Assembly: GCA_035384965.1 (NCBI GenBank)
Contig: DAOOJE010000004.1
Span: 1-64,000, forward strand
From: JAAYVZ01 sp035384965
GTDB taxonomy: Bacteria; Acidobacteriota; Thermoanaerobaculia; Thermoanaerobaculales; Thermoanaerobaculaceae
Direction: 5' to 3'
DNA: 64,000 nt
In this document: positions 15,931-23,835 of the stretch, piece after piece
How the letters are laid out: each line of letters opens with the position of its first letter
Numbering within the stretch: the first letter of the stretch is position 1
The notes under the pieces: model-generated
Told to the model about the DNA's origin: nothing
The model's input: only the letters and a program-made list of their open reading frames with translations
Databases searched by the model: none
Translations under genes and position numbers: made by a program

Positions 15931-18914
15931 AGTCACATGTATTCTCTAAGCCCTGGGCGGGAGTTGCTCTGGCCGGGCTCCTGGCCCTCGCCGTCGCGGC
16001 CCCGGCCGCGCTCGGGCAGAGCACAAACGTGTCCATACGCGGACGGGTCACCGACGACAGTGGGCCGCTTCCAGGCGCCACGGTCGAGGCGGTGGGTACG
16101 GACTCCGGTTTCGTCCACCGCTCGATCACCGGCACTGATGGCACTTTCGTGCTGGGCGCCCTGACCCCCGGGCAGTACGAGGTACGCGTCGAGCTGGAAG
16201 GCTTCAGGCCGCAGGCAAAGACGGTACAGGTGCTGCTGGGCCAGAACCCGGTCCTCGACTTCAAGCTGACCCTCGATGCGATGGTGATCGAGAACATCGC
16301 CGTCATCGGCGACCGCACGAACCTTCTCGTCGATCTCAAGTCGCCCGAGATCCGCACCAACGTGACTCAGGAACAGATTTCTCTGCTGCCACAGAACTCT
16401 CGCAACTTCCTCAACTTCGCGGCGCTGGCGCCGGGCGTGTACGTGAATCCGGACCCCAACGCGACGCAGAACTTCCGCTCCGGCGGGATGAGCTCCCGGC
16501 AGGTCAACACCTTCATCGACGGCCTGTCGTACAAGAACGACCTCCTGGAAGGTGGCTCTTTCATGCAGGACTCCTCCAAGGGCAACCCGTTCCCCCAGAA
16601 CGCCGTCCAGGAGTTCCAGGTCCTGACGCAGAACTACAAGGCGGAGTATGAAAAGGCGGCGGCCGCCATCATCTCGGCGATCACCCGCTCGGGGGGCAAC
16701 CGCTGGTCGGGCGATGCCTTCTACCACTTCCAGAACAAGAGCATGGTGGCTCTCGACCCGATTTCCGAGGACAAAGGGTTCTCGAAGCCCGAGTACAAGC
16801 GGAGCCAGCTGGGGCTCGCCGTCGGCGGCCCGATCCTCAAGGACAGACTGCACGCCTTCGTCTCCTACGAGCGCAACTCCCAGGACCGCTACAACCTCGT
16901 GACACGAGGCGGGCAGTGGAACGACGCGCCGGCCAACGTCAAGGCCAGGCTCTCGGGCTACGAGGAGGGGAACATCAAGTCCCCGTTCACCTCGGACCTC
17001 TACTTCGCCAAGCTCACCTGGCAGCCGGCGGTGAGCCAGACCGTAGACGTCTCGTACAACCGGCGCGACGAGGAAGAGATCAGGGGCTTCGGTGGGCAGC
17101 GGGTCGAGGAAGGCGCCGAGAGCTTCCAGGTTGCGACCAACGCCGCGGTCGCCAAGTGGACGGCGTTCTTGGGCGACTCGACACTCAACGAGGCAAACCT
17201 CACCTCCCAGCGCCTGCGCTGGTTCCCGACCGCCCTGCGGCCCGACCTGCCGCGCCTGAACTACATCGGGTTGCTCGACGTGGGCGGCAAGGATGGCAGC
17301 CAGGATTTCCAGCAGGACCGCATCGGGGTGCGGGACGATCTCACGTACTTCCGGTCGTGGATGGGTGAGCACGCGGTCAAGGGCGGCTTCACCGCCAACT
17401 TCATGGACTACACCATCAAGAAGAACTTCTACTCGAACCCGACCTTCGAGTTCCGCAGCGATGAGCAATGGCAGTACCCCTTCAAGGCACGCTACGGCTT
17501 CGGCAACGCCAAGCTCGCCTACAACAACACCCAGGTCGGGGTGTACCTCCAGGACGACTGGAGAATCACCGACACCCTCGCACTCTCGGTCGGCCTGCGC
17601 TGGGACTACGAGTCCAACATGCTGAACAACGACTTCAAGACGCCTTCGGCGCTCAAGCAAGCCATGGAGGGAGCGTGCCGCACCTACGGCTCGCAGGTCG
17701 GCGGCAAGACGACGTGGTGCCTCAACGAGTTCCTCGACTTCAACCAGTACACGACCGACGGCAACGATCGCAAGCCGTATTACGGTATGGTCCAGCCCCG
17801 CCTCGGCTTCACCTGGGATGCCACCGGCAAGGGCGAGACCGTCATCTTCGGCGGCTGGGGCAAGTACTACGACCGAGTGCTTCTCAACGATATCTTCGAC
17901 GAGCAGTACAGGCAGCAGTACAAGATCTACGAGTTCTGCTTTTCCGCCGACGGCACCCCGCGCCCCGGCTGCGGCGTACCGCCGATCGTGTGGAACGATG
18001 CCTACCTCAACCGCAGCGCCCTCGACCAGCTGATCTCGAGCGGGCAGGCGCCCGGGCCCGAAATCTTCCTCGTCAACAACGAGATGAAGCCTCCGCGGTC
18101 GGACCAGTGGACGCTCGGGGTGCGCCAGCGGTTGCCCGGCAGCTTCGTTGCCGGCCTCTCGTACGCTGGTGTGCGCGGCTACAACGGCATGGCGTGGTTC
18201 TTCGGCGACCTGCCCCCGGGTACGCAGTTCGGCGACCGCTGGGGAGGTAACGTACCGATCCCGGGGTATGCCCGGCTGTTCATCACCTCGGACGTGCGCA
18301 AGACAAAGTACGATGCCGTCTTCCTCACCCTTGACAGGCCGTTCACCAGCGAAGCGGGGTGGGGCTTCAACCTGGCTTACACCCGCACAAACGCCAAGTC
18401 GACCGGCCCCGCCAACGCGGGCGACGGCATCGCCTGGGGGGCGTTCGACTTCCTGCGGCCCTCCGATTTCACGTGGCACCGCGGCGACTACGACGAGAAG
18501 GACAGAATCGTGGCCAGCGGCACGGTCGGTCTCCCCTTCGGCTTCCGTGCTTCGACCATCCTGACCCTCGGCTCCGGCCTGCCCTATACGATCTATGACG
18601 CCTCGCAGGGGTGGGACAAGTTCACCATCCACTGGAACGCCGGGAGCCCCCGCAAGTACGTATTCCTCGGGTGGAAGAACTGGGCTTACCGCTCGCTCGA
18701 TCTGCGCCTCGAGTGGGAGACCAAGATCGCTGGCGACTTCCGCTTCGGGCTCGTGGGTGAAGGGTTCAACGTCACTGACTTCGCCAACTATGCCTGTTAC
18801 GGCTGGGGTTCGGGCTTCAAGCCGCCGGCCGGCGAGACCAACACCCAGTTCGGAAAGGGCGAGTGCGCCATCAACGCCCGCCGCTTCCAGGTGGGTGCCA
18901 AATTCAGCTTCTAG
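15927..18914 (+). CDS. Oar-like TonB-dependent receptor with carboxypeptidase-regulatory domain
   Basis: A 995-residue outer-membrane receptor. The signal peptide (about 1-30) ends LAVAAPAALGQ. A CarboxypepD_reg beta-sandwich follows (about 35-115; VSIRGRVTDDSGPLPGATVEAVG ... TFVLGALTPGQYEVRVELEGF). Then come a plug-like segment with NFLNFAALAPGVYV and INT-type turns, and a long barrel of alternating strands ending FQVGAKFSF, with the usual terminal Phe. Such receptors import oligosaccharides using TonB energy. ATG 15927 has an AAGGAAGGAG ribosome site and overlaps the repressor stop. Neighbouring glucanase and ABC genes indicate an oligoglucan ligand; this is inferred. A strong hairpin follows the stop. 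Confidence 0.92.
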   Translation: MKSHVFSKPWAGVALAGLLALAVAAPAALGQSTNVSIRGRVTDDSGPLPGATVEAVGTDSGFVHRSITGTDGTFVLGALTPGQYEVRVELEGFRPQAKTVQVLLGQNPVLDFKLTLDAMVIENIAVIGDRTNLLVDLKSPEIRTNVTQEQISLLPQNSRNFLNFAALAPGVYVNPDPNATQNFRSGGMSSRQVNTFIDGLSYKNDLLEGGSFMQDSSKGNPFPQNAVQEFQVLTQNYKAEYEKAAAAIISAITRSGGNRWSGDAFYHFQNKSMVALDPISEDKGFSKPEYKRSQLGLAVGGPILKDRLHAFVSYERNSQDRYNLVTRGGQWNDAPANVKARLSGYEEGNIKSPFTSDLYFAKLTWQPAVSQTVDVSYNRRDEEEIRGFGGQRVEEGAESFQVATNAAVAKWTAFLGDSTLNEANLTSQRLRWFPTALRPDLPRLNYIGLLDVGGKDGSQDFQQDRIGVRDDLTYFRSWMGEHAVKGGFTANFMDYTIKKNFYSNPTFEFRSDEQWQYPFKARYGFGNAKLAYNNTQVGVYLQDDWRITDTLALSVGLRWDYESNMLNNDFKTPSALKQAMEGACRTYGSQVGGKTTWCLNEFLDFNQYTTDGNDRKPYYGMVQPRLGFTWDATGKGETVIFGGWGKYYDRVLLNDIFDEQYRQQYKIYEFCFSADGTPRPGCGVPPIVWNDAYLNRSALDQLISSGQAPGPEIFLVNNEMKPPRSDQWTLGVRQRLPGSFVAGLSYAGVRGYNGMAWFFGDLPPGTQFGDRWGGNVPIPGYARLFITSDVRKTKYDAVFLTLDRPFTSEAGWGFNLAYTRTNAKSTGPANAGDGIAWGAFDFLRPSDFTWHRGDYDEKDRIVASGTVGLPFGFRASTILTLGSGLPYTIYDASQGWDKFTIHWNAGSPRKYVFLGWKNWAYRSLDLRLEWETKIAGDFRFGLVGEGFNVTDFANYACYGWGSGFKPPAGETNTQFGKGECAINARRFQVGAKFSF

Positions 18915-18932
18915 AGCGCTCTGGTTTCCACT

Positions 18933-18967
18933 GGCGGGGCACGGGTCAGCAGTGCCCGTGCCCCGCC
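18933..18967 (+). promoter_or_regulatory. perfect 13-bp hairpin after the receptor gene
   Basis: GGCGGGGCACGGG (18933-18945) and CCCGTGCCCCGCC (18955-18967) form a fully paired stem around a 9-base loop, 19 bases after the receptor stop. No T-run follows, so complete intrinsic termination is unlikely. Partial termination or protection of the receptor mRNA 3' end would give more receptor than enzyme and transporter. Confidence 0.55.
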
Positions 18968-19003
18968 CGCGTGTGTAGCATGCTGGAGGGAGGGAGGCCC
19001 AAG

Positions 19004-20515
19004 ATGGGCATGCAACGACCACCTGGCGGGCGCGCCCGCAACATCCGGCGTCTCGCCCACATCGGTCTCGCTGCCGCGGGGGTGCTCACCGCCCTCGCCT
19101 GCACACCCTCCCCCGCCCAGGAGCCGCCACCCACACCCTCGAGGAGCGCTGTCGCGCCGCCTGCCCGCCTTCGCCAGCGGCTTGCGGCGCGTCGGCTCAC
19201 GCCTCTGCTGGCGGACCTCCAGCAACGGATGTTCCGCTTCTTCCGGGAGACCGCGAATCCGCTCAACGGCCTGGTGCCGGACCGCTGGCCCACCCCGTCG
19301 TTCTCGAGCGTGGCCGCCGTGGGGTTCGGCCTGGCCTCCTACCCGGTGGCCGTCGAGCACGGCTGGGTCACGCGCGACGAGGCCGCCAGCCGCGTGCTCG
19401 TCACCTTGCGCTACCTCTGGAACGCCCCGCAGGGCCCGGAGCCCGTGGGCCGCGCCGGATACAAAGGTTTCTTCTACCACTTCCTTGACATGCAGTCGGG
19501 GGCTCGATTCGGTCGCGACGTGGAATTGTCCACCGTCGACACCGCCTGGCTCGTGGCCGGCGCGCTGGTCTGTGAGAGGTACTTCGACGCCGCCAATCCG
19601 GTCGAAACTGAAATTCGCGCGCTGGCAGACATGATCTACCGCCGGGTGGAGTGGACGTGGGCGCAGCCGCGTCCGCCCCTCGTCTCGATGGGCTGGACAC
19701 CCGAGCACGGTCAACACCACCTCGACTGGCGCGGCTACGACGAGTCCATGATGGTGTACATCCTGGCCCTCGGCTCCCCCACCCACCCGATCGACGCCGC
19801 GGCCTGGCCGGCGTTTTGCTCGACCTATCAGTGGCGCGACTTCCACGGTTTCCCCCACGTCAATTTCGCACCCCTGTTCGGCCACCAGTACACTCACGTC
19901 TTCGTGGACTTTCGCGGCCTTCGCGACTCGTACATGCGCACCAAGGGTATCGACTATTTCGAGAACTCCCGGCGAGCAACACTTGCCCAGCGCGCCTACG
20001 CGATTGCCAACCCCGACCGCTGGCGCGATTACGGTCCGAACGTCTGGGGTCTGACGGCCTGCGACGGCCCGCTCGACGCGATCCTGCCTTTCGACGGCAC
20101 ACCACGGCGCTTTTTCACCTACGCAGCCCGCGGCGCCTCGGCCGTCGAGATACGCGACGACGGCACCATCGCGCCGTGGGCCGCCCTCACCTCGCTGCCG
20201 TTCGCGCCCGAGGTCGTGATCCCGGCCATCGAGGAGATGCACCGCCGATGGGGGGAGCACATCCTGGGCGACTACGGTTTTTGGGATGCCTTCAACCCGT
20301 CGTTCACCTTCCCCGACGTACAACCGCAGCTCGGCAAGATCGTCCCCGGTGTGGCGTGGGTCGCCGGCGACTACCTCGGGATCGACCAGGGACCGGCGTT
20401 GCTCATGCTCGAAAACTACCGGTCCGGCCTCCTCTGGCGGCTCATGCGCGGCCACCCTGCGATCGTCGCGGGCCTCAAACGCGCCGGTTTCGATGGCGGA
20501 TGGCTCGAAGACTAG
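19004..20515 (+). CDS. PF10091-type glucanase (GH144-like), probable secreted endo-beta-1,2-glucanase
   Basis: A 503-residue protein with a signal sequence and a possible lipobox (ALAC, Cys near 33), so probably exported and perhaps lipid-anchored. The rest is one (alpha/alpha)6-type glycoamylase domain (PF10091). Hallmarks are ELSTVDTAWL (174-183), WTPEHGQHHLDWRGYDESMM (231-250), YILALGSPTHP and NPSFTFPDVQPQLGK. These acidic stretches match the family whose characterised soluble members (GH144) hydrolyse beta-1,2-glucan; starch activity is not expected. ATG 19004 lies six bases after GGAGGGAGGGAGG. Its stop overlaps the binding-protein start (TAGTG). Substrate is inferred from family and from the NdvB-like GH94 at 34140. 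Confidence 0.82.
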   Translation: MGMQRPPGGRARNIRRLAHIGLAAAGVLTALACTPSPAQEPPPTPSRSAVAPPARLRQRLAARRLTPLLADLQQRMFRFFRETANPLNGLVPDRWPTPSFSSVAAVGFGLASYPVAVEHGWVTRDEAASRVLVTLRYLWNAPQGPEPVGRAGYKGFFYHFLDMQSGARFGRDVELSTVDTAWLVAGALVCERYFDAANPVETEIRALADMIYRRVEWTWAQPRPPLVSMGWTPEHGQHHLDWRGYDESMMVYILALGSPTHPIDAAAWPAFCSTYQWRDFHGFPHVNFAPLFGHQYTHVFVDFRGLRDSYMRTKGIDYFENSRRATLAQRAYAIANPDRWRDYGPNVWGLTACDGPLDAILPFDGTPRRFFTYAARGASAVEIRDDGTIAPWAALTSLPFAPEVVIPAIEEMHRRWGEHILGDYGFWDAFNPSFTFPDVQPQLGKIVPGVAWVAGDYLGIDQGPALLMLENYRSGLLWRLMRGHPAIVAGLKRAGFDGGWLED

Positions 20516-21843
20516 TGCCGCTTCCCGCCCCGACACCGGTGCGCGATCGCTCTGCCTTCCACGGCCGGCGCGCTGTTGCGCGAGTGGTCCTGGCTGCGAT
20601 GATCCTGCTGGGGGGGTGCGACAGTGGCGGCGGCCGGGGGGAAGTGGTTCGCTTCTGGGGGCTCGGGCGTGAAGGCGAGGTGGTGCGCGAGCTGGTGACT
20701 GACTTCGAACGATCTCACCCGGGCATCACGGTCGTGGTGCAGCAGATTCCCTGGAGCGCCGCGCACGAGCAGCTCTTGACCGCGTTCGTCGGCGGCTCCA
20801 CGCCCGACGTAGCGCAGGTTGGCAATACCTGGATCCCGGAGCTGGCGGCTCTCGGCGCCGTGGCGCCCCTCGATGCCCACGTCGCCGCCTCGCCAGTCGT
20901 GCACCAGAGCGACCACTTCGAGGGGATCTGGGACACCAACGTCGTGGATGGCGTCCTTTGCGGCATTCCGTGGTACGTCGACACGCGCGTGGTCTTCTAC
21001 CGATCGGACCTGCTCGCGGCAATCGGCGTGACCGCTTTCCCCCGGACCTGGAGCGCGTGGCTTCAGGCGATGCGCCGCCTCGCGGCCGGAGGAAACGCAC
21101 GCTACGCTATCCTCCTGCCCACCGACGACTGGACGCCGCCGGTCATCCTGGGGCTCGGGCGCGGCGCCTCGCTGCTGCGTGACGGCGACCGTTACGGGCA
21201 CTTCCAGGAACCGGCGTTTGCCGAGGCCTTTTCCTTTTACCTGAGGATGTTTCGCGAAGGGCTGGCGCCTGCGCTCGCCAATACCCAGCTGGCCAACATG
21301 TACCAGCAGATGGCGGAAGGTCAGTTCGCGATGCACATCACCGGCCCATGGAACCTGGGCGAGTTCAGGCGGCGGTTTCCACCCCAGCTTGCACACGCCT
21401 GGGCCACCGCTCCGATCCCCGCTCCCGACGGCGCACCCTGGCCTGGCGCCTCGCTCGCGGGCGGCGCGAGTCTCGTCGTCTTCGCGCGCTCGCGCCACGT
21501 CGGAGCGGCCTGGCGCCTCGTCGAATACCTCTCGGAGCCCCGAACGCAGCTCCGCTTTTTCGAGCTGACCGGCGACCTGCCGGCCCACCGCGGAGCGTGG
21601 GACGACCCCCGCCTGCGGGGCGACCCACGGGTCGCGGCGTTCTGGGAGCAGCTCCAGCACGCGCGACCCACCCCCAAGGTGCCCGAATGGGAGCAGATTG
21701 CCACTCGCGTGTGGCGCGCCGCCGAGTCGGCGATCCGTGGCCAGGCGAGCCCGGAGCAGGCGCTTGCCTCGCTCGACCGCGACGTGGACCGCATTCTCGC
21801 TAAGCGGCGCTTCCTGCTCGAGCGCAGAAAGGCGCGCCCGTGA
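20515..21843 (+). CDS. ABC sugar-binding lipoprotein (family 1, MalE/UgpB type)
   Basis: A 442-residue extracytoplasmic binding protein. The lipobox is LLGGC with Cys near 35. The mature N-terminus VVRFWGLGREGEVVRELVTDFE and the block STPDVAQVGNTWIPELAALGAV are typical of family-1 solute-binding proteins. Later motifs include EGQFAMHITGPW and LVVFARSRHVGAAWRLVEYLS. It delivers an oligosaccharide to the two permeases encoded downstream. The GTG start at 20515 uses the G of the upstream TAG, and its stop overlaps the next GTG, so glucanase, binding protein and permeases form one translationally coupled chain. The ligand is inferred to be a short beta-glucan oligosaccharide. Confidence 0.9.
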   Translation: MPLPAPTPVRDRSAFHGRRAVARVVLAAMILLGGCDSGGGRGEVVRFWGLGREGEVVRELVTDFERSHPGITVVVQQIPWSAAHEQLLTAFVGGSTPDVAQVGNTWIPELAALGAVAPLDAHVAASPVVHQSDHFEGIWDTNVVDGVLCGIPWYVDTRVVFYRSDLLAAIGVTAFPRTWSAWLQAMRRLAAGGNARYAILLPTDDWTPPVILGLGRGASLLRDGDRYGHFQEPAFAEAFSFYLRMFREGLAPALANTQLANMYQQMAEGQFAMHITGPWNLGEFRRRFPPQLAHAWATAPIPAPDGAPWPGASLAGGASLVVFARSRHVGAAWRLVEYLSEPRTQLRFFELTGDLPAHRGAWDDPRLRGDPRVAAFWEQLQHARPTPKVPEWEQIATRVWRAAESAIRGQASPEQALASLDRDVDRILAKRRFLLERRKARP

Positions 21844-22715
21844 CCCGCGAGAGCCGCGCCGCCTGGTGGTTCCTCGCCCCGTCACTCACCGTCATAGCCG
21901 TCTTTTTCGTCCTTCCGGTGATGGGCGGCTTGGCACTCTCGCTCACCGACTTCGACATTTACGCCCTCTCCGACCCGGCCAGCGCGCGCCTGACGTGGTT
22001 CGACAACTACGCTCGCCTGCTGGCCGACCCCGTGTTCTGGAAGGCGCTTCGCAACACGCTGTACTTCGCGTTGCTGGGCGGTCCGTTGTCGGTGGCTGCC
22101 TCGCTCGCCGCGGCGCTCCTGTTGTCCAGTCGCGCGGTATGGCTGAAGGGGCTGTTTCGCACCGTGTTCTTCGCCCCGGTGGTGACCACGCTCGTGGCCG
22201 TGGCGGTGGTGTGGCGCAGCCTGTACCACCCGCGCTTCGGGCTCGCCAACCAGGTCCTCGGCTGGTTCGGCCTTGGCGGCATCGACTGGCTCGGCGACCC
22301 GGCATGGGCGATGCCCGCCATCATCATCATGGCGATCTGGAAGAACTTCGGCTACAACATGGTGATCTTCATGGCCGGGTTGGGTGCGATCCCGGAGTCG
22401 CTGTACGAGGCGGCGCGCATCGACGGCGCAGGGGTCTGGCGCCAGTTCAGGTCGATCACGCTGCCGATGCTGCGGCCCACGACGTTGTTTGTGTCGCTCA
22501 TCACGATGATCGGCTACTTGCAACTCTTCGCCGAACCGTACGTGATGACGCGCGGCGGACCTCTCAACGCAACGCTTTCCGTCGCCTTGCTCATGTACGA
22601 GCAGGGGTTCCGCTGGTGGAACATGGGGTTTGCCGCCGCCGTCGCGTTCGTGCTCTTCGCCCTCATACTCGCCGGCACACTGCTGCAGCTCCGGCTGCAA
22701 AAGGACCGCTCGTGA
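21840..22715 (+). CDS. ABC sugar permease, MalF type
   Basis: A 291-residue inner-membrane permease with six predicted helices. The first is FLAPSLTVIAVFFVLPVMGG, followed by the typical SLTDFDIYAL. The EAA loop that contacts the ATPase reads EAARIDGAGVWRQFRSITLPML (about 192-213). GTG 21840 overlaps the binding-protein stop. It pairs with the next gene to form the translocation pore. No ATP-binding gene lies in the locus, so a shared MsmK/UgpC-type ATPase elsewhere is expected. Confidence 0.93.
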   Translation: MTRESRAAWWFLAPSLTVIAVFFVLPVMGGLALSLTDFDIYALSDPASARLTWFDNYARLLADPVFWKALRNTLYFALLGGPLSVAASLAAALLLSSRAVWLKGLFRTVFFAPVVTTLVAVAVVWRSLYHPRFGLANQVLGWFGLGGIDWLGDPAWAMPAIIIMAIWKNFGYNMVIFMAGLGAIPESLYEAARIDGAGVWRQFRSITLPMLRPTTLFVSLITMIGYLQLFAEPYVMTRGGPLNATLSVALLMYEQGFRWWNMGFAAAVAFVLFALILAGTLLQLRLQKDRS

Positions 22716-23560
22716 GCGCCACGCGCGGCTTGCAGGGGTTGAGACGGCGGGGGACGGCTGCAGTGCTGCACCTGGCGCTGGCGGGACTGGCGGCGGCTAC
22801 GCTGCTGCCGCTGTTCGCCATGGTCTCGGCCTCCCTCATGCCGAGTGGGGAATCGACCATGACACCGCCACCGTGGCTGCCCTCGCGCGTCACGTTCGAG
22901 CACTACCGCCACCTCTTCACCCGCTTGAGTCTGGGCCGGACGCTCGCCAACTCCGTGCTGCTCGCCGGCAGCGTCACGGCCCTTTCGCTGCTAGTCAACT
23001 CCATGGCCGGCTACGCTTTCGCCAAGCTTCGCTTCGCCGGGCGGGATCGCCTCTTCCGTGCGCTCCTCTCCGCCATGGTGGTCCCTGCTCAAGTCGCGAT
23101 GCTGCCACTGTTCCTGCTCCTCAAGCAGCTCGGCCTCGTCAACACCTACCTCGGGGTGATCGTGCCCGGGATGGCGTCGATCTTCGGCATTTTCCTGGTC
23201 CGGCTGTACGCGCTGTCGTTGCCCGACGAGCTACTCGATGCGGCGCGCGTGGACGGCGCCTCGGAGTGGCGGATCTACCGCTCGGTGATCCTGCCGCTGT
23301 GCCGGCCCGTGCTGGTGACGCTCGGAGTGTTCACCTTCATGGGCACGTGGAACGACTTCATGTGGCCGCTCGTCGTGCTCACCGACGACAGGCTCTACAC
23401 GCTTCCGGTCGCGCTCGCCAACCTCATGGGCGAGCACGTGCAGGACAACGAGCTCATGATGGCCGGTTCGGTGCTCACGGTGCTGCCGGTGCTGGTGCTT
23501 TTCCTGGCGCTGCAACGCCATTACGTGGAGGGCATCACGCTCGGAGGGGTCAAGGAATGA
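22712..23560 (+). CDS. ABC sugar permease, MalG type
   Basis: A 282-residue permease, partner of the MalF-type protein. It has the characteristic LLPLFAMVSASLMPSGE after the first helix, the SMAGYAFAKLRFAGRD turn, the EAA-like loop LLDAARVDGASEWRIYRSVILPL (about 180-202), and TFMGTWNDFMWPLVVL near the C-terminus. GTG 22712 overlaps the preceding stop (GTGA). A 275-base gap with secondary structure separates it from the following glycosidase gene. Confidence 0.93.
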   Translation: MSATRGLQGLRRRGTAAVLHLALAGLAAATLLPLFAMVSASLMPSGESTMTPPPWLPSRVTFEHYRHLFTRLSLGRTLANSVLLAGSVTALSLLVNSMAGYAFAKLRFAGRDRLFRALLSAMVVPAQVAMLPLFLLLKQLGLVNTYLGVIVPGMASIFGIFLVRLYALSLPDELLDAARVDGASEWRIYRSVILPLCRPVLVTLGVFTFMGTWNDFMWPLVVLTDDRLYTLPVALANLMGEHVQDNELMMAGSVLTVLPVLVLFLALQRHYVEGITLGGVKE

Positions 23561-23835
23561 GATGGCGGGGATCGGTCATTTCGGCACGCAGCCAGGGCGC
23601 ACCGTCCACTCTGCTCGGGAAGGTGGCATCCGGGGGCTTTACCCCTTCCCTGGCTCCGGTCCGCAGGCGTCGAAACGGGGAGCGACCCCACCCTTCACCT
23701 CGGCAGGCTGCCCGTTGCGCGAGCCCGAAGCCGCAGGCTTCCGCGGTGCCAGCTTCGGCGCTCGCCCACTTGCACACACTCAGGGTGCACGCCTCCAGAA
23801 GGGGCAGCGCACACCTTCACCGCGCCCTGGACAAC
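23561..23835 (+). promoter_or_regulatory. intergenic segment with alternative hairpins before the large glycosidase
   Basis: The segment is open in the frame of the downstream gene from an ATG at 23557, but the translation is arginine/serine/histidine-rich and unlike protein, so I treat it as untranslated. It holds a 13-bp stem with a one-base bulge (23719-23731 with 23752-23765). A competing 6-bp hairpin uses GAAGCC (23727-23732) and GGCTTC (23736-23741). The shared left arm makes the two structures mutually exclusive. No T-tract or promoter is evident. Confidence 0.35.

Noticed and set aside
15933..19022. A 1029-codon minus-strand frame opposite the TonB receptor
   Set aside because: The receptor frame has signal peptide, CarboxypepD_reg domain and barrel end. 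The antisense frame shows only shadow composition.
19004..20515. Annotation of the PF10091 protein as a starch-degrading glucoamylase
   Set aside because: The domain's historical name suggests starch, but the ELSTVDTA and GYDESM-type motifs fit the GH144 beta-glucanase group and the locus has no alpha-glucan enzymes.
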